A DNA stretch of 64,000 nt from Ephemerocybe angulata (taxonomy: Eukaryota > Basidiomycota > Agaricomycetes > Agaricales > Psathyrellaceae): contig JAACJK010000164.1 of the NCBI GenBank assembly GCA_013368325.1, positions 1,509,926 through 1,573,925 of the forward strand, in the 5' to 3' direction. The position numbers and the translations under genes are program-made. Below the pieces are notes generated by a model. That model had not been told where the DNA came from. It was given only the letters and a program-made list of their open reading frames with translations, and ran no database searches. The stretch's first letter is position 1; every line of letters starts with the position of its first letter. Positions 58,731 through 64,000 of the stretch are shown in pieces.

Positions 58731-60149
58731 ATGGCGAGAGATCGATTGGCAGCTATGAGGGTGCGTTGACACGCCGCATGGAGTGCGGAGCCAGCAAATC
58801 TTACGACCTTTTGCATAGGCCCAGCAGCAGGGTATGAACAGTGGACCGTACGTATCAGTAGAAACCCCTGGGTGTTTCTCTTCATTATATTGACTTTTTC
58901 CTTTCCGCCAGAAACTCTGGCCCGACGCAGGCGTCAGGCGGAGCTGCTGGCTACAACCCCAGGGCCAACCCATACGCCCAGCAGGACAACCGCGCATACG
59001 AGATGTCTGATGTTGGCAACAGCAGGGCTAACCTCGCCGCGAACACCCCTACTGGCAACGACATGACCGCGTTCTATTCCGAGGTAAGTCGTGCTGTCGC
59101 GTCGCTGTCCTACTCGCCCTCATGACTGAAACTTGTTGCACCTCTAGATTACCTCTCTCCAAGATTCCATCCGAGCGTTCAACGATAACATTGCGCGCAT
59201 CAGTGACTTGCATTCGCGGTCGCTCAACAACATGGACGATGCTTCGACCCAGCAGAACAACGCTGACCTCGACGAACTAGTTGAGGAGACGAGCGCCCTC
59301 AGTTCGACACTCAAGAGGAGAATCAAGGCCCTGGAATCTCAGGGAGCTCCAGGCAGGGATGGACAAGTTCGCAAGCAGCAGGTAAGTACTGCATCCATGT
59401 CTCGGGCCTGTATCTGACGGACCTGCGTAGACTGCTGTCGTGAAAGCGAAATTTGTCGAGGCTATCCAGCAGTATCAGTCTGTTGAGCAGCAGTACCGCG
59501 TCAAGTACAAGCAAAGGATGGAACGTCAATTCAAGATCGTCAAACCCGATGCTACGCCTGACGAAATCCGTGCCGTGGTCAACGACGATGGGAATGGCCA
59601 GATCTTCCAGCAAGCAGTGAGTTTTGGGCGCTAATGACAAAGAAGGCGTATTGAATGTTACACATTTCTTAGCTCATGGATTCTCGGTTCACTACCTCCC
59701 GCGCTGCTTATCGCGAGGTCCAAGAACGTCATGAAGATATCAAGCGTATCGAGAAGACTCTCTCGGAACTTGCCCAATTGTTCAATGATGTACGCAGGAT
59801 AATGTTGTATGCAACATGTATGCACTAACGGAAATTACCTCCAGATGAGTATACTGGTCGAGCAACAGGATGAAACCATCAACACTATCGAGACACAGGC
59901 TTTCAACGTTCAGAAGGATACCGAGGCTGGGTCCGTGCCATCTTTCGTCTCACATTCTCTTGTCACCGTAACTGATCGTGATTTCGCAGTCTGCAATATA
60001 CCGAAAAGGCCGTCGATTCGGCCCGCGCTGCACGAAAAAAGCGATGGATTTGCTTCATTATCATCGTTGTTGTCATTATCGCAGTCGTCGGCGGTGTGGC
60101 TGGTAAAATTGCGGCCGATCGCGCTGCCAGTAACAACACTCAGAAATAA
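58731..60149 (+). CDS. SSO1: Plasma-membrane syntaxin (Qa-SNARE), Sso1/2-like
   Basis: t-SNARE for fusion of secretory vesicles with the plasma membrane. The start MARDRLAAMR is spliced to a Gln/Asn/Gly-rich N-terminus (RANPYAQQDNRAYEMSDVG). The Habc three-helix region shows SLQDSIRAFNDNIARISDLH, ADLDELVEETSALSSTLKRR and AIQQYQSVEQQYRVKYKQRM, with the Sso/syntaxin-1 block ERQFKIVKPDATPDEIRAVV. The SNARE motif includes HEDIKRIEKTLSELAQLFND, MSILVEQQDETINTIETQAF with the zero-layer Gln, and LQYTEKAVDSARAARKKRW. A C-terminal anchor ICFIIIVVVIIAVVGGVAG follows. Seven or so introns. Complete and normal in length (~310 residues). Confidence 0.92.
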
Positions 60150-60781
60150 TGTGTGAGGCGCTCTTCCGACAAAATCGTTGGCTTTGTGAACGCCGTCTAA
60201 CCGCTACCCAAGACACCGATTTCCCTTTTCTTTCGTTGCTCTGATTTATTGTTCGGGTTGAATGGACACTTTCTATGGCTTTACGACGATACCACTACAT
60301 GTACAGTTTCCAACTGGCTGATATCCCGGACTCCGTTTCGACCTTCCTTAATGCATGTGCTTATTTACTTTTAATCCAATTATTGTTTTCGGCAGTACAA
60401 GGCAGGTACAAGGTAGTGCCATAGCCACGGTGCTTTTGTGTGGGATGGCAACAGCCTTGACTCACAAGGACACTGTCACACTGCAGGTTTCTGGAAGGTG
60501 TTGGACGTTTCTCCGGCGAAAATATTTTCACAGGGACTACGATGGGGCGTTGTCGCGGCAGAAAGTGGCGAAGGAGTCAATTAGCAAAGGGCTTAGTGTT
60601 CCGGGGTGTGGCTGTGCGGTGGATCAGGACTGGCTTACGCGTCCATTAGCGATCTTATATAAAGGGCAGAATGCTCTGAATCGCACTCCTCTTGTTTCCA
60701 TCCCCCGAGCCACTTGTTCATCTCCCCCAGAGTCTTGCCCCTTCCCCCACGTTCCACTCATCCTACCAATCCAGCTCTATA
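60150..60781 (+). promoter_or_regulatory. Intergenic region with TATA box upstream of the AN1 gene
   Basis: Contains the syntaxin 3' end and the AN1 promoter. A TATATAAA box at 60656-60663 lies about 120 bp before the AN1 ATG, followed by a C/T-rich leader. I found no credible gene in it. Confidence 0.45.
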
Positions 60782-61091
60782 ATGCCTGCTAAGAAGCGCT
60801 GCCAATTCCACCTCGGAACCGACTCCCAGTGCTCTTCCGCCGCACTGCGTCTCGTCGGAGAGTGTCCCCATTGTCGTTCGCAATTCTGCGGTTCTGTGAG
60901 TACCCATCGTCCAGATGTCTCCGGTCGCTGTGTCTTACCATTTACCCCTCTCCTTTGTTACTTCCGTAGCACCGTCTCCCGGAACACCATGAATGCAATA
61001 ACCTGGAGGACTGCAGCAGCAGGCGTTCGAGCGGAACAAGAGCAAGTTGGAGAGCGAACGGACAGTCGCACCCAAGATCGCTGCGTCGTAG
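60782..61091 (+). CDS. AN1-type zinc-finger protein with an apparent 1-nt frameshift
   Basis: Small AN1 zinc-finger protein, likely stress- or ubiquitin/Cdc48-linked in fungi. Exon 1 reads MPAKKRCQFHLGTDSQCSSA and ECPHCRSQFCGS. After an intron (60897-60969) exon 2 reads HRLPEHHECNNLEDC, completing the Cys/His ligand set of the finger. After Cys the reading frame breaks: the natural continuation (QQAFERNKSKLESERTVAPK, stop at 61089-61091) is one frame away. One base is missing at about 61015-61017 relative to the expected Arg codon. Read as given, the protein instead runs on in another frame to a stop at 61246-61248 with a Arg/Pro-rich tail. Either a sequencing/assembly error or a real C-terminal frameshift; the zinc finger itself is intact. 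Confidence 0.72.
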
Positions 61092-61248
61092 TCGATGTCC
61101 ACATCCTGCGCCGCCGCCGCTCCGTCCCGTCGACCGTCGTCATATCAGTGTCGCACCCATCAAACCCACTGGCATACCACACACGCGCCTCCTACCCATT
61201 CCCGTTCCCTCCTACAACTCCCACCACGACCCACGGCCTGAGTTCTGA

Positions 61249-61995
61249 TGCTTTACGAGTCTTTACGAACCCTGGTGGCATCTAGTTAGCACTGCATTTC
61301 TCACACACCCACAGCCTAGCGATGATAATCGGGGCTCTCTGCTATTTATCTATATATCTTTTTTCTGTCTTAACTTTGTTCTGGTTCACGGATATTTCGC
61401 TTCCCTACCCTACCTTTAGGCGGTTGTACTTTGTAATAGTAGATGTCACTTGCTATAATACGGTCGAGGTCGATTCACTTTTTCTCTAACGTATGATGGT
61501 TGTTTCCGAAGGACATCTAGACGACACGAGTCTGTGGGCCTGACTCGCCCAGACGGGATGATTGACCGACTGGACATCTAGGAAATCAAGACTGCGTGGG
61601 ATTCACGGCTGTGACCCCGATTATGCTTTCCGTGCATATAAATCAGCCATCCGGGTGTTTTCGTCTTCCAAACGTCTCCTTCAGATCGATTACCGACCGC
61701 ACCAAACCTCCGACATATAGAGCGCTTTCAGATCGCGTAGCGACGAAGCCAGGTTTGTCCGTCCGCTATTCAACTTGCCTGTGTTATTTGAAACTTGCCT
61801 GGATGTCGCCTATATCACATGCGAGCGCCCGGTCCACTCGATATCACTTTCTTTGCTCTGTGCATACAGTATATGGCTGCTGTAGCTGAAGAAGGAGCGC
61901 ATTCACTCCCTCCTTCCGCATCCACTACTACTTTCTCCTCGATCCTTCCCTTCCGACCATTTGACTCGACTCGCGACCCCAGAGGCTAACCAATA
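61249..61995. other. Intergenic, no gene seen
   Basis: About 750 bp with T-rich runs after the AN1 gene (TATCTTTTTTCTGTC near 61353). Short open frames near 61596-61989 show no family signal; this includes the promoter of the aminotransferase gene. Confidence 0.5.
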
Positions 61996-63633
<1,638 letters not shown>

Positions 63634-63851
63634 GGTCATTTCTGGCCTAGGCCCAGGTACGGGGTGACGTCATTGTGTGATGACGAGTGATGTGGGGCTG
63701 TATTGCGAGAAACGGAATACGGGGACTGTGAAATTTTAGACAGAGCGTCGGCGGGGCACAGGCGCAGAGGCAGGCCAGAGAACGCCCTACGAACCACTTT
63801 GTAATATACCATCCATTGTTTGGCCCAGATGTCCTTGTTAAATACGCCATC

Positions 63852-64000
63852 ATGACAGTTTGGGAAGCTCTCGCTAATAACACCACTTGTTCTGTTCTTT
63901 TTCTGCTCGTCGCCGTCGTCTGTCTGCTCGTCGTCGCTGTGTCTGGCCCGCGTCGAGCGCCCCGCGTTCTGCCCGCCACCGTCCCCGTTCCCCCCGCTCT
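63852..64000 (+). CDS. Start of a membrane-anchored or secreted protein (partial)
   Basis: An ATG at 63852 opens a frame to the window edge: MTVWEALANNTTCSVLFLLV, then AVVCLLVVAVSG, then a basic Pro-rich stretch (PRRAPRVLPATVPVPPA). A single N-terminal hydrophobic helix followed by Arg/Pro residues is the layout of microsomal cytochrome P450s or other type-I anchors, but too little is visible to name it. It could also be chance. Confidence 0.4.
   Translation, partial: MTVWEALANNTTCSVLFLLVAVVCLLVVAVSGPRRAPRVLPATVPVPPA

Noticed and set aside
60355..60792. Plus-strand open frame upstream of the AN1 gene
   Set aside because: It spans a clear TATA box and C/T-rich leader, with no family signal.

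Overview
The window looks like nuclear chromosome from a basidiomycete fungus, most likely an Agaricomycete. Coding density is high, almost every gene is cut by many short introns (mostly about 48-65 nt, GT-AG), and the gene set is fungal. It includes a membrane-anchored GH5 exo-beta-1,3-glucanase, the RAM-pathway protein Sog2, the NuA4 scaffold Eaf1/Vid21, Pan2, Not4, Mot1, and a GPI-anchored tandem cupredoxin protein. No rRNA, tRNA or CRISPR array was recognised. All gene names come from reading translated exons; no database search was possible.

Layout, left to right: GH5 glucanase (-, runs off the left edge); Eaf1/Vid21 (-); D-lactate dehydrogenase DLD (+); Not4 (-); cytosolic Trp-tRNA synthetase (+); LOG-family phosphoribohydrolase (-); twinfilin (-); FYVE/Rabenosyn-Vac1-like protein (+); Mot1/BTAF1 (-); JmjC (JMJD5-like) protein (+); Sog2 (+). 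A gene-poor, repeat-bearing stretch (about 32.2-35.1 kb) follows. Next come Pan2 (+); PDCD5 (-); cupredoxin protein (-); T5orf172/GIY-YIG-type protein (-); neuroguidin/Lcp5 (+); an unknown four-helix membrane protein (+); an IST1-TBC gene (+); PIG-H (-); FAR-17a/AIG1 (-); MFS transporter (-); a small hAT-like transposon; argininosuccinate lyase (+); an Sso-type syntaxin (+); an AN1 zinc-finger gene (+); aspartate aminotransferase (+); and the start of a membrane protein (+) that leaves the right edge.

Most genes are housekeeping: transcription and chromatin (Eaf1, Mot1, JmjC), mRNA decay (Not4, Pan2), translation and ribosome biogenesis (WRS1, neuroguidin), membrane traffic (FYVE protein, IST1-TBC, syntaxin), GPI anchors (PIG-H) and amino-acid metabolism (ARG4, AAT). 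Several divergent pairs share very short promoters, down to 47 bp. I see no operon-like pathway cluster.

The most notable observations are these. (1) An ESCRT-III regulator (IST1) domain appears to be spliced in frame to a TBC Rab-GAP domain whose catalytic fingers are degenerate. (2) A textbook non-autonomous hAT element, with perfect 34-bp inverted repeats and an 8-bp target duplication, sits 35 bp from the ARG4 start codon. (3) There are two probable GC-AG introns. (4) Three apparent 1-nt losses cluster in the last 3 kb, which suggests either assembly error or recent gene decay.
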